Shown in pieces: positions 26,180 through 35,760 of a stretch of 59,641 nt of DNA (the first letter of the stretch is position 1; the number at the start of each line of letters is the position of its first letter). The translations under genes and the position numbers were made by a program. Source of the DNA: Clostridia bacterium (GTDB lineage Bacteria; Bacillota; Clostridia; Christensenellales; DTU072); the NCBI GenBank assembly GCA_016297005.1, contig JAEDHK010000010.1:1-59641 (forward strand). The letters run 5' to 3'. Under the pieces are notes generated by a model. It was not told the origin of the DNA. It searched no databases and saw nothing but the letters and a program-made list of their open reading frames with translations.

Positions 26180-27187
26180 TCATCCTCCGTTCTTCAATAA
26201 TGAGATCACGTTATCGTTTACCATGTCTTCCACGCTCAGACCGTCTTTGATCCGACGTTTCACTTCCGTCGAGCTGATATCCGATCTCTCCGCGTCGAAA
26301 ATCACGGTTTCCACGTCGCCGTGCTTCTTGTTGTATTCCGCCATTTCTTTTTCGTAAGCGGCGTCTTTTTCATTCCTTATCCCTCTTATAATATATTTTA
26401 TACCGCGTTTTTTACAATAGTCAACCGTCATTCCGTCGAAAAATTCCACACGAAACCGTTTTTTGTATTCTGACAGGGACAATCTGATCAGTTTTTCTCG
26501 CTTTTCCACGCTGTACGTCGCCTCTTTATCGGGATTGATCAATATGCAGATATACGCGAAATCAAACTTTTCCAGGGCTTTTTTTACCAGGTAGGCGTGT
26601 CCGTCCGTAAACGGGTCAAAAGTGCCGGTAAGGACGCATTTTTTATAATTGCGGAATACGTCGTAACTGACCTTACCGAATTTTTTGGTATCGGTACAGA
26701 CAAAACATGGAGAATCGGTCTCTCCGTTATCTGTCAGGCGTTCGGAAATCAAAACGCCGCCCTCTTTAAGAAGACCGCCTTTTTCTATTTTTTCCATCGC
26801 TTTGACGGTCAATCCCGATGCGTACGGCGGGTCGCAAAGGATCACGTCGCACTTAACTCCGCGGGAAGAAAGCAATCTGATGCAGTCCGAATAATCGCCT
26901 TTATAAAGTTCGTATTCTTTTTTATCGCAAAAGGACAAATTTTTTACGAGCAGGTCAAGCGATTTTGAATTGCAATCGCAAAAATATACTTTTTGAGCGC
27001 CTCTGCTGAGCGCTTCTATACCGAGCGCGCCTGTGCCCGAAAAAAGGTCGAGTACGACGCCGCCGTCCACTTGTTGTTGAACGGTGGAAAAAACGGATTC
27101 TTTTACTTTATCGGTGGTCGGACGGATATCGTACGTTTCCGGTGCGATTAATCTCCTGCCTTTGTATTTTCCGCTGATAACGCGCAT
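26180..27187 (-). CDS. RsmD-CoaD fusion: 16S rRNA G966 methyltransferase joined to phosphopantetheine adenylyltransferase
   Basis: A single 335-codon frame encodes two enzymes. Residues 1-180 are RsmD (16S rRNA guanine-966 N2 methylation): VISGKYKGRRL, SAM motif DLFSGTGALGIEAL (47-60) and catalytic DPPY (119-122), ending GKVSYDVFRNY. Residues 182-335 are CoaD, which makes dephospho-CoA from phosphopantetheine and ATP: TGTFDPFTDGH (187-197, the HxGH-type site), YIIRGIRNEKD and ISSTEVK (304-310). There is no linker: the residue where CoaD would start is replaced by Lys-Lys. The stop of the upstream hydratase overlaps the ATG as TAATG. Confidence 0.95.
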   Translation of the reverse strand: MRVISGKYKGRRLIAPETYDIRPTTDKVKESVFSTVQQQVDGGVVLDLFSGTGALGIEALSRGAQKVYFCDCNSKSLDLLVKNLSFCDKKEYELYKGDYSDCIRLLSSRGVKCDVILCDPPYASGLTVKAMEKIEKGGLLKEGGVLISERLTDNGETDSPCFVCTDTKKFGKVSYDVFRNYKKCVLTGTFDPFTDGHAYLVKKALEKFDFAYICILINPDKEATYSVEKREKLIRLSLSEYKKRFRVEFFDGMTVDYCKKRGIKYIIRGIRNEKDAAYEKEMAEYNKKHGDVETVIFDAERSDISSTEVKRRIKDGLSVEDMVNDNVISLLKNGG

Positions 27188-29421
27188 TATTTACCCAACC
27201 TTTCTTTATTGCGATTTATGAGGCATCCCGCTTTGATGATGCTCTTTTCCTCTTCGGTAAGCGGATCCATTTTTAATTCGACAGTCTGCTTTTTACCGTC
27301 GCGCACGACGTAAGCAAGGCATTTTCCGCTGTCCAGAACGTCGGCCGCATTCGGCACGACGACGATATCTCCGCATTGAAGCGGAACCTTATTATCGTAA
27401 AGGTACGGAAGCATGCCCCAGTTGATAAGATTGCTACGGTATCTCTTGGTCGCGTACTCTTTGGCAAGGTTGGCTACGCCGCCGAGCACCCTCTGACAGC
27501 TTGCCGCCTGCTCTCTCGCGCTTCCGTCGCCGGGTTTAACCGCATAAACGACGCTACCGATCTCAACGTCGCCTTCCACGCCGGTAATCTGAAGCGCGTC
27601 GACGTATTCTTGCGGCATAGCGCCCTCTTTACGAGCCTTTTCGTCAGCCATGACCTCTTTTGCTTTACCGACGTAATCCGGACGCTTACGGCTGAGAGCA
27701 AACTCGGCGAGACGCAACGGGTTACTGCGATAACTGCTCGTCTCTCCGGAAGGGATCAGTTCGTCCGTCGTTGTTACCGGGTCGTCGATGACCGCCACCA
27801 CTTTCATAAGAAGATTTTTCGTAAGGGGCGACATTTCCGGCCAATCGGCGATATTGGGACCATATTTGAGAGGCAGAGAGCCGTCGCCTTTTCCGAAGCA
27901 GTCCGTAATACGGTTTTTATAAACTTTTCCGTCGTACTTAAACGGTTTTTTGACATATTTATACTCGATCTCGTCCGCCCCGGTAAGCACGCCTCCGTTC
28001 GCAGCCGTCGCCGCGATACTTCTTGCGTCCATAAGCGCCACGCAGGCAAGTTGTCCTTCGCCCGGTTTACTGCCTTCCCGGGACTCGAAGTTACGGGTGG
28101 TATGACGAATGGACAGACCGCAGTTCGCAGGGACGTCGCCCGCACCGAAACAGGGTCCGCAGAACGCCGTTTTAACGGTAACCCCCGCTTCGATAAACTT
28201 ACTCAGATAGCCTTTCTTTGCAAGATCGAGATAGATCGGAAGACTACCCGGATATACGCTCATATTCAGTTTGCCGCCGATATATTTCCCGTCCAGAACG
28301 GAGGCGGCCTCGGCGAGGTTATCGTACGTGCCCCCCGCGCAACCGGCGATAACGGCCTGATCCACGACGATCTTGCCGTCGACGATTTTATCCGTCAGGC
28401 GGAATTCGCCTTTTTTGAGCAACTTTTGTCCGGCTTCTTCGCAAGCTTTGAGTATTTCGTACGGATGGGCTTTCAATTCGCGGATGGTATAGGCGTTGCT
28501 GGGATGGAACGGGAGAGCGATCATCGGTTCGATCTTGGAAAGATTAACGCGTAATAGCGCGTCGTACATACAAAGTTCGGCCTGTTTAAGCGTTTTGTAT
28601 TCGTTACCTCTTTCGTGTTCTGCAAGATACTTTTCCGTTTCGCCGTCCGTTACCCATATGGAGGATAGGCAGGTTGTTTCCGTCGTCATAACGTCGATGC
28701 CGTTACGATACTCGATAGGAAGATTTTTTACGCCGCTTCCGAAAAATTCCATCACCTTATTCTTAACGAAACCGCACTTGAAAGTCTCTTTGATAATGGC
28801 AAGAGCCACGTCTTGCGGGCCGACGCCCTTACGGGGTTTTCCGATCAGTTCCACGCCGACGACGTCCGGATACTTGATATCGTAGGTATCGCCGAGGAGT
28901 TGCTTTACCAATTCTCCGCCGCCTTCGCCGACGGCCATGGTCCCGAGCGCGCCGTAACGGGTATGAGAGTCGCTCCCCAAGATCATCTTACCGCAACCTG
29001 CCATGCGTTCGCGCATATAGGTATGGATAACGCCCTGGTGCGGGGGGACGAAGATGCCGCCGTATTTCTTGACGGCCGAGTATCCGAAATCATGGTCGTC
29101 CTCGTTGATCGTACCGCCTACGGCGCAAAGGCTGTTATGACAGTTGGTCAGAACGTAAGGAATGGGGAATTTTTTTAATCCGCTGGCCTTCGCCGTCTGA
29201 ATAATACCGACGTAAGTAATATCATGGCTGGCCATGCAGTCGAATTTTATTTTCAACGCGCCGCCTTTTACCGTCGGCTTATTGATATTGTGCGCGTTCA
29301 GAATACCATATGCGATCGTACCTTTATAGGCGTTTTCGTAATCGAGGCCTGCTATCTGCCCTTCTTTGATACGCTTGTCGCGGTAGAAATATACTTTTTT
29401 GTTGATCTTGGTGATTGCCAT
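27187..29421 (-). CDS. Aconitase-family hydratase (YbhJ-like)
   Basis: This 744-residue protein of the aconitase superfamily has ASHDITYVGIIQTA and GSDSHTRYGALGTM in the N-terminal part. Three likely iron-sulfur cysteines lie in AGCAGGTYDN and FCGPCFG. The C-terminal swivel domain carries GDGSAREQAA in place of GSSRE. These variations fit the YbhJ-like putative hydratases better than classical AcnA, so citrate/isocitrate specificity is not proven. No isocitrate dehydrogenase lies in the window. A LeuA-like condensing enzyme is at 55477. The ATG at 29421 has GAGG upstream; an upstream TTG is rejected. Confidence 0.85.
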   Translation of the reverse strand: MAITKINKKVYFYRDKRIKEGQIAGLDYENAYKGTIAYGILNAHNINKPTVKGGALKIKFDCMASHDITYVGIIQTAKASGLKKFPIPYVLTNCHNSLCAVGGTINEDDHDFGYSAVKKYGGIFVPPHQGVIHTYMRERMAGCGKMILGSDSHTRYGALGTMAVGEGGGELVKQLLGDTYDIKYPDVVGVELIGKPRKGVGPQDVALAIIKETFKCGFVKNKVMEFFGSGVKNLPIEYRNGIDVMTTETTCLSSIWVTDGETEKYLAEHERGNEYKTLKQAELCMYDALLRVNLSKIEPMIALPFHPSNAYTIRELKAHPYEILKACEEAGQKLLKKGEFRLTDKIVDGKIVVDQAVIAGCAGGTYDNLAEAASVLDGKYIGGKLNMSVYPGSLPIYLDLAKKGYLSKFIEAGVTVKTAFCGPCFGAGDVPANCGLSIRHTTRNFESREGSKPGEGQLACVALMDARSIAATAANGGVLTGADEIEYKYVKKPFKYDGKVYKNRITDCFGKGDGSLPLKYGPNIADWPEMSPLTKNLLMKVVAVIDDPVTTTDELIPSGETSSYRSNPLRLAEFALSRKRPDYVGKAKEVMADEKARKEGAMPQEYVDALQITGVEGDVEIGSVVYAVKPGDGSAREQAASCQRVLGGVANLAKEYATKRYRSNLINWGMLPYLYDNKVPLQCGDIVVVPNAADVLDSGKCLAYVVRDGKKQTVELKMDPLTEEEKSIIKAGCLINRNKERLGK

Positions 29422-29451
29422 AAAATACCTCAATATAAAAATATTATTTTT

Positions 29452-29480
29452 ATGGTATCACAACTCGCGTTAAAAATCAA
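29452..29480 (-). promoter_or_regulatory. Promoter for the hydratase operon
   Basis: On the minus strand, TTGATT (29480-29475), a 17-base spacer and TACCAT (29457-29452) preceded by TGA as an extended -10. It lies back to back with the ykvI promoter. Confidence 0.45.
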
Positions 29481-29486
29481 TAATTT

Positions 29487-29515
29487 TTGCTAAAACCGCT
29501 CGAAGCGCATATATA
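29487..29515 (+). promoter_or_regulatory. Promoter of the YkvI-like gene, predicted leaderless
   Basis: TTGCTA (29487-29492), a 17-base spacer and TATATA (29510-29515; alternative TATATT two bases later) end 5-7 bases before the ATG at 29523. There is no ribosome site. Confidence 0.45.
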
Positions 29516-29522
29516 TTTTAAG

Positions 29523-30497
29523 ATGAAGAAAAGCATTTCGGTCGCATTCGGATTTGTCGCAACGGTCATAGGCGCGGGATTTGCGTCCGGTAAAGAAATA
29601 CTACTGTATTTTTCCGGCACGAACGCATTTACACCCTTGCTTGCAGGAGTCGTTTTGGGCGCGCTTGCCTATTTGTTTTGCGAAATGGGGCGAACGGACG
29701 GCGGTATCTATTCTTATTTCGGGAAAGGGAAAAAAGCGCTCGTCTATCTCATCAGGACGGCGAACTTCCTCGTCTTCTGCACGACGACGGCAGCTTGTGA
29801 AGACGTCGTTTTTTCTTTATTCGGGTTTCACGGCGGCGCCGTGTTGACCGTTCTTATGACGCTGATGACTCTTTTCGTCAGTAAAAAGGCGATGGGGGCA
29901 GTCTCTTTTTTTTGTGTGGCCGGCATTCTCGTTATGCTCTTCGTCGTCTTTTTCAAGACGGATATCGTCGCGCCGCGCGGAAAGTTCAGTCCCCTCTCTT
30001 CCGTAACCTATGCCGGCATGAATATGCTGACGGGAGGATTTTTTATCGCGACGTCCGTCCGGGATTTTTCGAGAAAGCAAAGCGTTTCCGTCGCCCTTAT
30101 TTCCTGCACGATTCTGTCCGTACTTCTGATCGTCGTTTTCTTGCTTTGTTCAGATAAGGAGGAAGAACTGTTTCCTATGATATCGGCAGCCGAACAGGTA
30201 GGTTTGGGGTATGTAGGTCTTGTTATTCTGTATATTGCTATGTATACGACCTGCAACGGCACCTGCTTTGTAGCCGCGAATGACAACGTCGAAAAAGCGC
30301 TGCTTATCGCAACGCTTTCTTTGGGGATATCCTGTTTCGGATTTGAAAAACTGATCGGAGCCGTTTATCCGATCATCGGCGCCGTCGGTTGCGGAGTGAT
30401 AACGCTTTGCGCGGCGCTTTATTTCATCAAAAAATCATTGCGGCGTAATAATCTTGACGTTTTGATACCCGACCACGCCGATCAGAGTGTTCTTTAA
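29523..30497 (+). CDS. YkvI-family membrane transporter
   Basis: This 324-residue integral membrane protein with about ten hydrophobic helices begins with the family mark VIGAGFASGKEILLYF, which resembles the broken first helix of APC/LeuT-fold transporters. The protein lies in the cytoplasmic membrane and may move amino acids or other small solutes; the substrate is unknown. The ATG at 29523 is the best start by homology even though no ribosome site precedes it. The last 63 bases overlap the end of the converging dnaE gene. Confidence 0.8.
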   Translation: MKKSISVAFGFVATVIGAGFASGKEILLYFSGTNAFTPLLAGVVLGALAYLFCEMGRTDGGIYSYFGKGKKALVYLIRTANFLVFCTTTAACEDVVFSLFGFHGGAVLTVLMTLMTLFVSKKAMGAVSFFCVAGILVMLFVVFFKTDIVAPRGKFSPLSSVTYAGMNMLTGGFFIATSVRDFSRKQSVSVALISCTILSVLLIVVFLLCSDKEEELFPMISAAEQVGLGYVGLVILYIAMYTTCNGTCFVAANDNVEKALLIATLSLGISCFGFEKLIGAVYPIIGAVGCGVITLCAALYFIKKSLRRNNLDVLIPDHADQSVL

Positions 30498-33400
30498 ACT
30501 GTCCACGCCCATGACAGTAAAATTGAGGTTATACAGTTTTCCGTCCATCTGTACTTTGACGGCGCATCCATCGCCTCTGTATCTGGCGAGCAGGTCCATA
30601 ACTTTTTGATACGTGTCGATATCGTTATCGATACGTATGCATAAGACGCGTTCATCGCGGATCGTTTCTTTCTCTTCCAGGCCCCAGCCGTATACGTTTT
30701 GCGCTTCAATCTTCGGTTTTCCGCCTTCGGCAATGGATACTTTTCCGCGTATTTTAACGAGGGAGTCTTCTTTAATGAGATCTTTATACGAATTGTAAGC
30801 GTTGCCGAAAAAGACGACTTCAAAACTGCCGTTCAGATCTTCGCATACGCCGGCCGCCCACTTCTTGCCCGATTTGGGATTGACTTTGACGACGACGTCG
30901 CTCAAAATACCGCCGAAATAGACGACGTCCCCGTTCTTGACCGGATACTCTTCCGGGCTTTCTTCTTCTTCCTCAAACTCTTCATCCGGTTCTTTTTCGA
31001 TGGGGACGAACATCGTAGAATCGAACGTGAAAGCCTTCATCTCTTCTTCGTGTCCGTCGAGCGGGTGTCCGGTAATATACCTGCCAAGCACTTCTTTTTC
31101 CAGTTGCAGGCGCGCCATTTTACTTTCGGGGACTTCTTTGTACTTATATTCGCTTTGCAACATGAAATCGAAAAACAACTGCCCTCCGTTTAACAAAGAA
31201 CGATTGCTATCTTCTATTTCCAGAATTTTTTCGTAATTCATCATCATAGTGGCGCGGTTATGACCGAAGCAATCGAAAACGCCGCCTTTTATCATACTTT
31301 CCAGCATACGTCTGTTGAGTGCGTCGGACGACGCGCGACGTACAAAGTCGGAAAAATCGGTAAAAGGTCCGTTTTCGTTACGCTCTTTGACTACGGCGTC
31401 AATGGCGGCCTTTCCGACGTTCTTGATACACACGAGACCATAGCGGATGGCGTCCCCTTCCGGGATGAATAACCCTTCGCTGTGGTTAATGTCCGGCGGT
31501 AGAACTTTTATATTATGTTCCTTGATAACGCGCAAATACTTGCCGGTGTCATCCGGCTTGTTAATGCGGTTATTGATAACGGCACAGAAGAACTCAAGCG
31601 GGTAATAACACTTTAAATATGCTGTCTGATAGGTCAGCGCCGAATAAGCGGCGGCGTGCGACTTATTAAAGGCGTACGCACCGAATTTTTCCAATTCATC
31701 CCAGATCGTCAGCGCAAATTCTTCCGATACGTCGTGCGCTACGCAACCGTCGACAAAGCGCTTACGCTGTTCCGGTATCTGTTCAACTTTCTTCTTACTG
31801 ATGAACTTACGGAAGTTATCGGCCTGCGCCATGGTATATCCGGCAAGCGCCTGAGTAATAAACATTGCCTGTTCCTGATAGACGATAACGCCGTATGTGT
31901 TTTTCAGAATCGGTTCCAACTTGGGATGGCGATAGTCGATCTTATCTTTGTGTTGTTTATTTTCGACGTATGTGTCAATATACTGCATGGGGCCCGGTCG
32001 ATACAGACTGACGCCTGCGATAATTTCTTCTATGACGGTCGGTTTCAGACGCTTCATAAAGTTTTTCATGCCCGCGCTTTCCAGCTGGAAGACGGCGTCG
32101 CAGTCGCCCGTACCGATCATTTTGTAGGTCTCCTGGTCTTCGTATCCGATCTTATCGAAGTCTACGTCAACGCCGCGGTATCTTTTGATCAGTTCTTCGC
32201 ATCTATCGATATCGGTAAGCGTTTCTATTGCCAAAAAGTCCATTTTCAGAAGGCCCAATTCCTCGCATTCGGTCATATCGAATTGAGTGGTAATATCATC
32301 GCCGTTTCTGGACAATGCGACGACCTCCGCAACCGGTTTGCTACATATGATAACACCGGCGGCGTGCTTGCCGCGGTCTCTGGGCATATCTTCGATCTCG
32401 GCCGCCAGGTCAAGAACTTCTTTATATGTCGGATTTGTATTGTACATCTCGATCAATTCCGGTACGGCGGCAGGATCTTCCGGATTGAGCAAGTTCGGAA
32501 TATGTATTTTTTTATCGTTATCATGAATGTTCTTTACCAGCGCGTTGGCTTCGGCAAATGGTATTTTATAGACTCTGGCCACGTTTTTGATGGCGTTTTT
32601 CTTCTTCATCATGCCGAAAGTGATGATCTGCGCGACGTGATCCTGATGGTACTTTTCTCGCACGTACTCGATGACTTTTTCGCGACGATCGGAACAGAAG
32701 TCAATATCGAAGTCGGGCATGGTCTGTCTTTCGGGATTCAAAAATCTCTCGAAAATGAGTCCGTACTTTAAGGGATCGATCTCCGTGATATGAATGGCGT
32801 ACGCAATGATACTTCCGGCGCCGCTGCCGCGACCGGGACCGATCGGAACGCCGTGCGTCTTACCGTAATTAATAAAGTCCCAAACGATCAGATAGTAAGA
32901 AGCGAAGCCCATCCGGCAAATAACGTCAAGCTCGTATTCTGCGCGTTGACGTATTTCGGGCGTGACCTCGCCATAGCGCTCTTCCAGGCCTTTAAAGGCC
33001 ATCTTCCGCAAAAAATCTTTATCGTCGTCGTACCCTTCCGGCGGATCGTAGTGAGGAATGGTATAGACGTGGAACGGTATCTTGAGATTACACTTTTCGG
33101 CAATCTCAATGGTGTTGTCGAGCGGTTCGGGATCCCCTCCCATCAATTCGAGCATCTGCTCGTACGTTTTATAATAAAATTCGTTATTGGGAAAACGCCA
33201 TCTGGTCGGATCGTCGATATCCTTTTGCGTCTGGATAGCCAAAAGAACGTCGTGCGCCTTGGCGTCGCTTTGCTCGATATAGTGAATATCGTTGGTGGCG
33301 ACCGTTTTGGCTCCGATCTCAGCGGCGATCTTTTTAAGAAACGGAAGAATGCGAAGTTCTTCTTCCAATCCGTGATTCTGGAGTTCGATATAAAAGTCCT

Positions 33401-33896
33401 CGCCGTAGATCCCCTGTAATCTTTTAGCGCAGGCAAGGGCGTCGTCGTACCGCCCGTCGAGAAGAAGACGGTCGATTTCTCCGGCGATACAGGCACTCAG
33501 GCAGATAACACCTTCGCTGTACTTTTCAAGCACGCCGTAATCGACGCGGGGCTTATCGTAAAAGCCCTCGACAAAGCCGGCGCTTGACACGTTCATTACG
33601 TTATGAAACCCGGTCAGATCTTTGGCGATCAGGACAAGGTGAAAACGGTCGTTGTGTTCCCGGTCCTTCAAAGTCATATCGTGACAGGTGTATGCTTCGA
33701 GACCGATCAGAGGCTTAATGCCGGCATTGTTACACTCTTTATAAAACTTTATTGCGCCGTATGTGTTGCCGTGATCGGTCATGGCAACGGCGCGCGCGCC
33801 GGACTCTTTGGCCTTTTTGACCAATTTTTTGATGCGCGCATAACCGTCCAGTAAGCTGTACTCGGTATGATTGTGTAGATGAATGAATTCCGGCAT
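30435..33896 (-). CDS. dnaE: DNA polymerase III alpha subunit DnaE
   Basis: This 1153-residue replicative polymerase has an N-terminal PHP domain (HLHNHTEYSLLDG, AMTDHGN) and the catalytic palm with MPDFDIDFCSDRR. A long fingers region, a tandem helix-hairpin-helix and a C-terminal OB fold (FFGGILSDVVVKVNPKSGKKW region) follow. In Firmicutes DnaE works beside PolC, which is not in this window. I chose the ATG at 33896 (MPEFIHLHNH). The open frame extends 49 codons upstream into whiA but has no homology. It follows whiA by 20 bases. Confidence 0.97.
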   Translation of the reverse strand: MPEFIHLHNHTEYSLLDGYARIKKLVKKAKESGARAVAMTDHGNTYGAIKFYKECNNAGIKPLIGLEAYTCHDMTLKDREHNDRFHLVLIAKDLTGFHNVMNVSSAGFVEGFYDKPRVDYGVLEKYSEGVICLSACIAGEIDRLLLDGRYDDALACAKRLQGIYGEDFYIELQNHGLEEELRILPFLKKIAAEIGAKTVATNDIHYIEQSDAKAHDVLLAIQTQKDIDDPTRWRFPNNEFYYKTYEQMLELMGGDPEPLDNTIEIAEKCNLKIPFHVYTIPHYDPPEGYDDDKDFLRKMAFKGLEERYGEVTPEIRQRAEYELDVICRMGFASYYLIVWDFINYGKTHGVPIGPGRGSGAGSIIAYAIHITEIDPLKYGLIFERFLNPERQTMPDFDIDFCSDRREKVIEYVREKYHQDHVAQIITFGMMKKKNAIKNVARVYKIPFAEANALVKNIHDNDKKIHIPNLLNPEDPAAVPELIEMYNTNPTYKEVLDLAAEIEDMPRDRGKHAAGVIICSKPVAEVVALSRNGDDITTQFDMTECEELGLLKMDFLAIETLTDIDRCEELIKRYRGVDVDFDKIGYEDQETYKMIGTGDCDAVFQLESAGMKNFMKRLKPTVIEEIIAGVSLYRPGPMQYIDTYVENKQHKDKIDYRHPKLEPILKNTYGVIVYQEQAMFITQALAGYTMAQADNFRKFISKKKVEQIPEQRKRFVDGCVAHDVSEEFALTIWDELEKFGAYAFNKSHAAAYSALTYQTAYLKCYYPLEFFCAVINNRINKPDDTGKYLRVIKEHNIKVLPPDINHSEGLFIPEGDAIRYGLVCIKNVGKAAIDAVVKERNENGPFTDFSDFVRRASSDALNRRMLESMIKGGVFDCFGHNRATMMMNYEKILEIEDSNRSLLNGGQLFFDFMLQSEYKYKEVPESKMARLQLEKEVLGRYITGHPLDGHEEEMKAFTFDSTMFVPIEKEPDEEFEEEEESPEEYPVKNGDVVYFGGILSDVVVKVNPKSGKKWAAGVCEDLNGSFEVVFFGNAYNSYKDLIKEDSLVKIRGKVSIAEGGKPKIEAQNVYGWGLEEKETIRDERVLCIRIDNDIDTYQKVMDLLARYRGDGCAVKVQMDGKLYNLNFTVMGVDSLKNTLIGVVGYQNVKIITPQ

Positions 33897-33916
33897 CCTT
33901 TGTGTTCCTCTCTCGT

Positions 33917-34909
33917 CTATTTTTTTGCTAGCTCCATAATACGGCGCATACGATGATTTACGCAACTTTTGGTTATGGGGGGATCGAACATCTTTGCGAT
34001 CTCTCCCAATCCTGCCTCGACGTTCTGCAATCTGTATTCGCATACGAGGCGCAATCCGTCGGAAAGATTTTTTAAACCGATCTTTTTATCTACTTCTTTG
34101 ATTGCGGCGATCTGTCTGGCAGAAGAAAAGACTGTTTTGTCAATGTTGGCGATTTCAAAATTCTGCAAACGGTTCATGTCGTTTTTCATTTTTCGATTCG
34201 TAATGACTTCATACAGTCTGAGAACGCCGATGTTACTGCCGATAGCCGTCAAAAAATTACAGATTACCTGACTGTTCTTTATAAAAACGGTAAAACCGCG
34301 CGCTCTCGCCATGACCGACGACGCGTCTGTTTCGGCCTGTTCGACAATCAGTCTGATAACGTCTTCTTCAACGTAATCGGAATTGAGATTCAGCGAAAGC
34401 AGATATCCGCTTTTCGTCTTATTCTGACTCCATTCTTCAATATCGTCCGGCACGCGCAAATTGCCGCAAGACAGATACAAACCGCGTAAAAAGGCCCTTT
34501 TCGCCGCCGAAGAAAAATCTTCCGGCAGGTTAATGTCCGTACGCTCAACCGAGGAAGGAAACAATTCTTCCGGAATGCCCTGGATGAGTTCGTATCTATC
34601 TTTTACGATCAGGCACCGTTCGAGTAATATATTGGACAGATGACTGTCGATAGAAAGAGCATACTTTCTTTCTCCGTCGATGACCGTTTCCGTACGTTCC
34701 GTTTTTACGCCTTCCAGCCTGTACACAACGTCCGATAGCAGGTCGATAAATTCTTTGTCCGCATGAACAAACTCGACTTCGTAACCCGTACGAAGTAAAG
34801 ACACTTCTCCGCTTCCGCGTATAGCGCCGCTCAAAAAGGGCAAAAGGCATTCGTCGGCGAGCTCCGCCGCGTAAAGCTCCTTTTTTACGACGTTACTGAT
34901 CTCTTCCAA
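33917..34909 (-). CDS. whiA: DNA-binding protein WhiA
   Basis: This 330-residue WhiA combines a LAGLIDADG-like N-terminal domain (residues 15-220, including FLSGAIRGSGEV and FLRGLYLSCGNL) with a C-terminal helix-turn-helix ending PPITKSCVNHRMRRIMELA. In actinobacteria it controls sporulation septation; in Firmicutes it affects division and chromosome segregation. The start is TTG with GAGG eight bases upstream, overlapping murB by 17 bases. rapZ and yvcK, which normally sit between murB and whiA, are missing. Confidence 0.95.
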   Translation of the reverse strand: MEEISNVVKKELYAAELADECLLPFLSGAIRGSGEVSLLRTGYEVEFVHADKEFIDLLSDVVYRLEGVKTERTETVIDGERKYALSIDSHLSNILLERCLIVKDRYELIQGIPEELFPSSVERTDINLPEDFSSAAKRAFLRGLYLSCGNLRVPDDIEEWSQNKTKSGYLLSLNLNSDYVEEDVIRLIVEQAETDASSVMARARGFTVFIKNSQVICNFLTAIGSNIGVLRLYEVITNRKMKNDMNRLQNFEIANIDKTVFSSARQIAAIKEVDKKIGLKNLSDGLRLVCEYRLQNVEAGLGEIAKMFDPPITKSCVNHRMRRIMELAKK

Positions 34910-35744
34910 ATATTACGACCTCTCTTTCCGGTTTTCTGCCCGTTGCTTTTTGTATTTCGCTTTCGCATAATTCGACAAGGGCAAGATATTCTTCGGGGGT
35001 ACCGTCCCCGCGATTGACGATAATTCCGGCGTGCTTTTCGCTGACTTGCATTCCGCCGATACGACGACCTTTTATGCCAAGTTGGTCGAGATAATACCCG
35101 CAACCGACGTCGTCAAGCTTTTTAAAAACGCTCCCCAGGCTCTTTCCGGCAGGCAACGCCTGCTTCCTTCTCTTTCTTACGTCCGACATTCTCGCGCCGA
35201 TCGCTGCTACGCCGTCAGGAAACAGTTTCAGCGTAACTTCGGTAATGAAATCGACGTTCTTACGCAAATTGCAATACCGGTATCGAAAAGCGATCTCTTC
35301 CGCAGATAGTTCTTCTTGCTGTCCGTCGTCGAGATGAAACAGTCTGACCGATTTTACGACGTCGGCAAAAGCCGTGTCGAAGCAACCCGCGTTTCCCATT
35401 ACGCCGCCTCCGACGGTACCCGGAATGCAACAGAGATCTTCCATTCCGGAAAGGCCGCATATCCTCGCCACGTCCGCAATGTGTGCGGTCTTTTCTCCCG
35501 CCCTGACGGTAATAAAGTCGTCGTGAACGCGTATTCCTCGCATCCCGCCGCAAAAAATCATTACGTCGTCCGGAGCCATATTCATAACGAGCGTATTCGT
35601 CAAGCCTCCGGCAATAAAAAATCTGCTTTGTCCCGCATAACGGCGCTGGATCTGTCGCAATCGGTCGATATCTTTCGGAAAAAACGCCGTGGGAACGGTC
35701 GCTCCGCAACCCAAAGACGAGATATTCGCCGCAGAAACGGACAT
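34893..35744 (-). CDS. murB: UDP-N-acetylenolpyruvoylglucosamine reductase
   Basis: This FAD-dependent enzyme finishes UDP-MurNAc synthesis for peptidoglycan. The FAD-binding region has FFIAGGLTNTLVM and GIRVHDDFITVRAG; GTVGGGVMGNAGCF follows. The catalytic Ser region is LGSVFKKLD, and VSEKHAGIIVNRGDGTPEEYL is typical of the shorter MurB class. The first ATG (35759) lies one base after a perfect -10 box and cannot be on that mRNA. The ATG at 35744 has GGAG nine bases before it and gives 283 residues. Confidence 0.9.
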   Translation of the reverse strand: MSVSAANISSLGCGATVPTAFFPKDIDRLRQIQRRYAGQSRFFIAGGLTNTLVMNMAPDDVMIFCGGMRGIRVHDDFITVRAGEKTAHIADVARICGLSGMEDLCCIPGTVGGGVMGNAGCFDTAFADVVKSVRLFHLDDGQQEELSAEEIAFRYRYCNLRKNVDFITEVTLKLFPDGVAAIGARMSDVRKRRKQALPAGKSLGSVFKKLDDVGCGYYLDQLGIKGRRIGGMQVSEKHAGIIVNRGDGTPEEYLALVELCESEIQKATGRKPEREVVIFGRDQ

Positions 35745-35760
35745 TGATTTTATCTCCATA

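Noticed and set aside
33897..34043. A 49-residue N-terminal extension of DnaE.
   Set aside because: It overlaps whiA and has no resemblance to DnaE; the PHP domain begins at the ATG at 33896.
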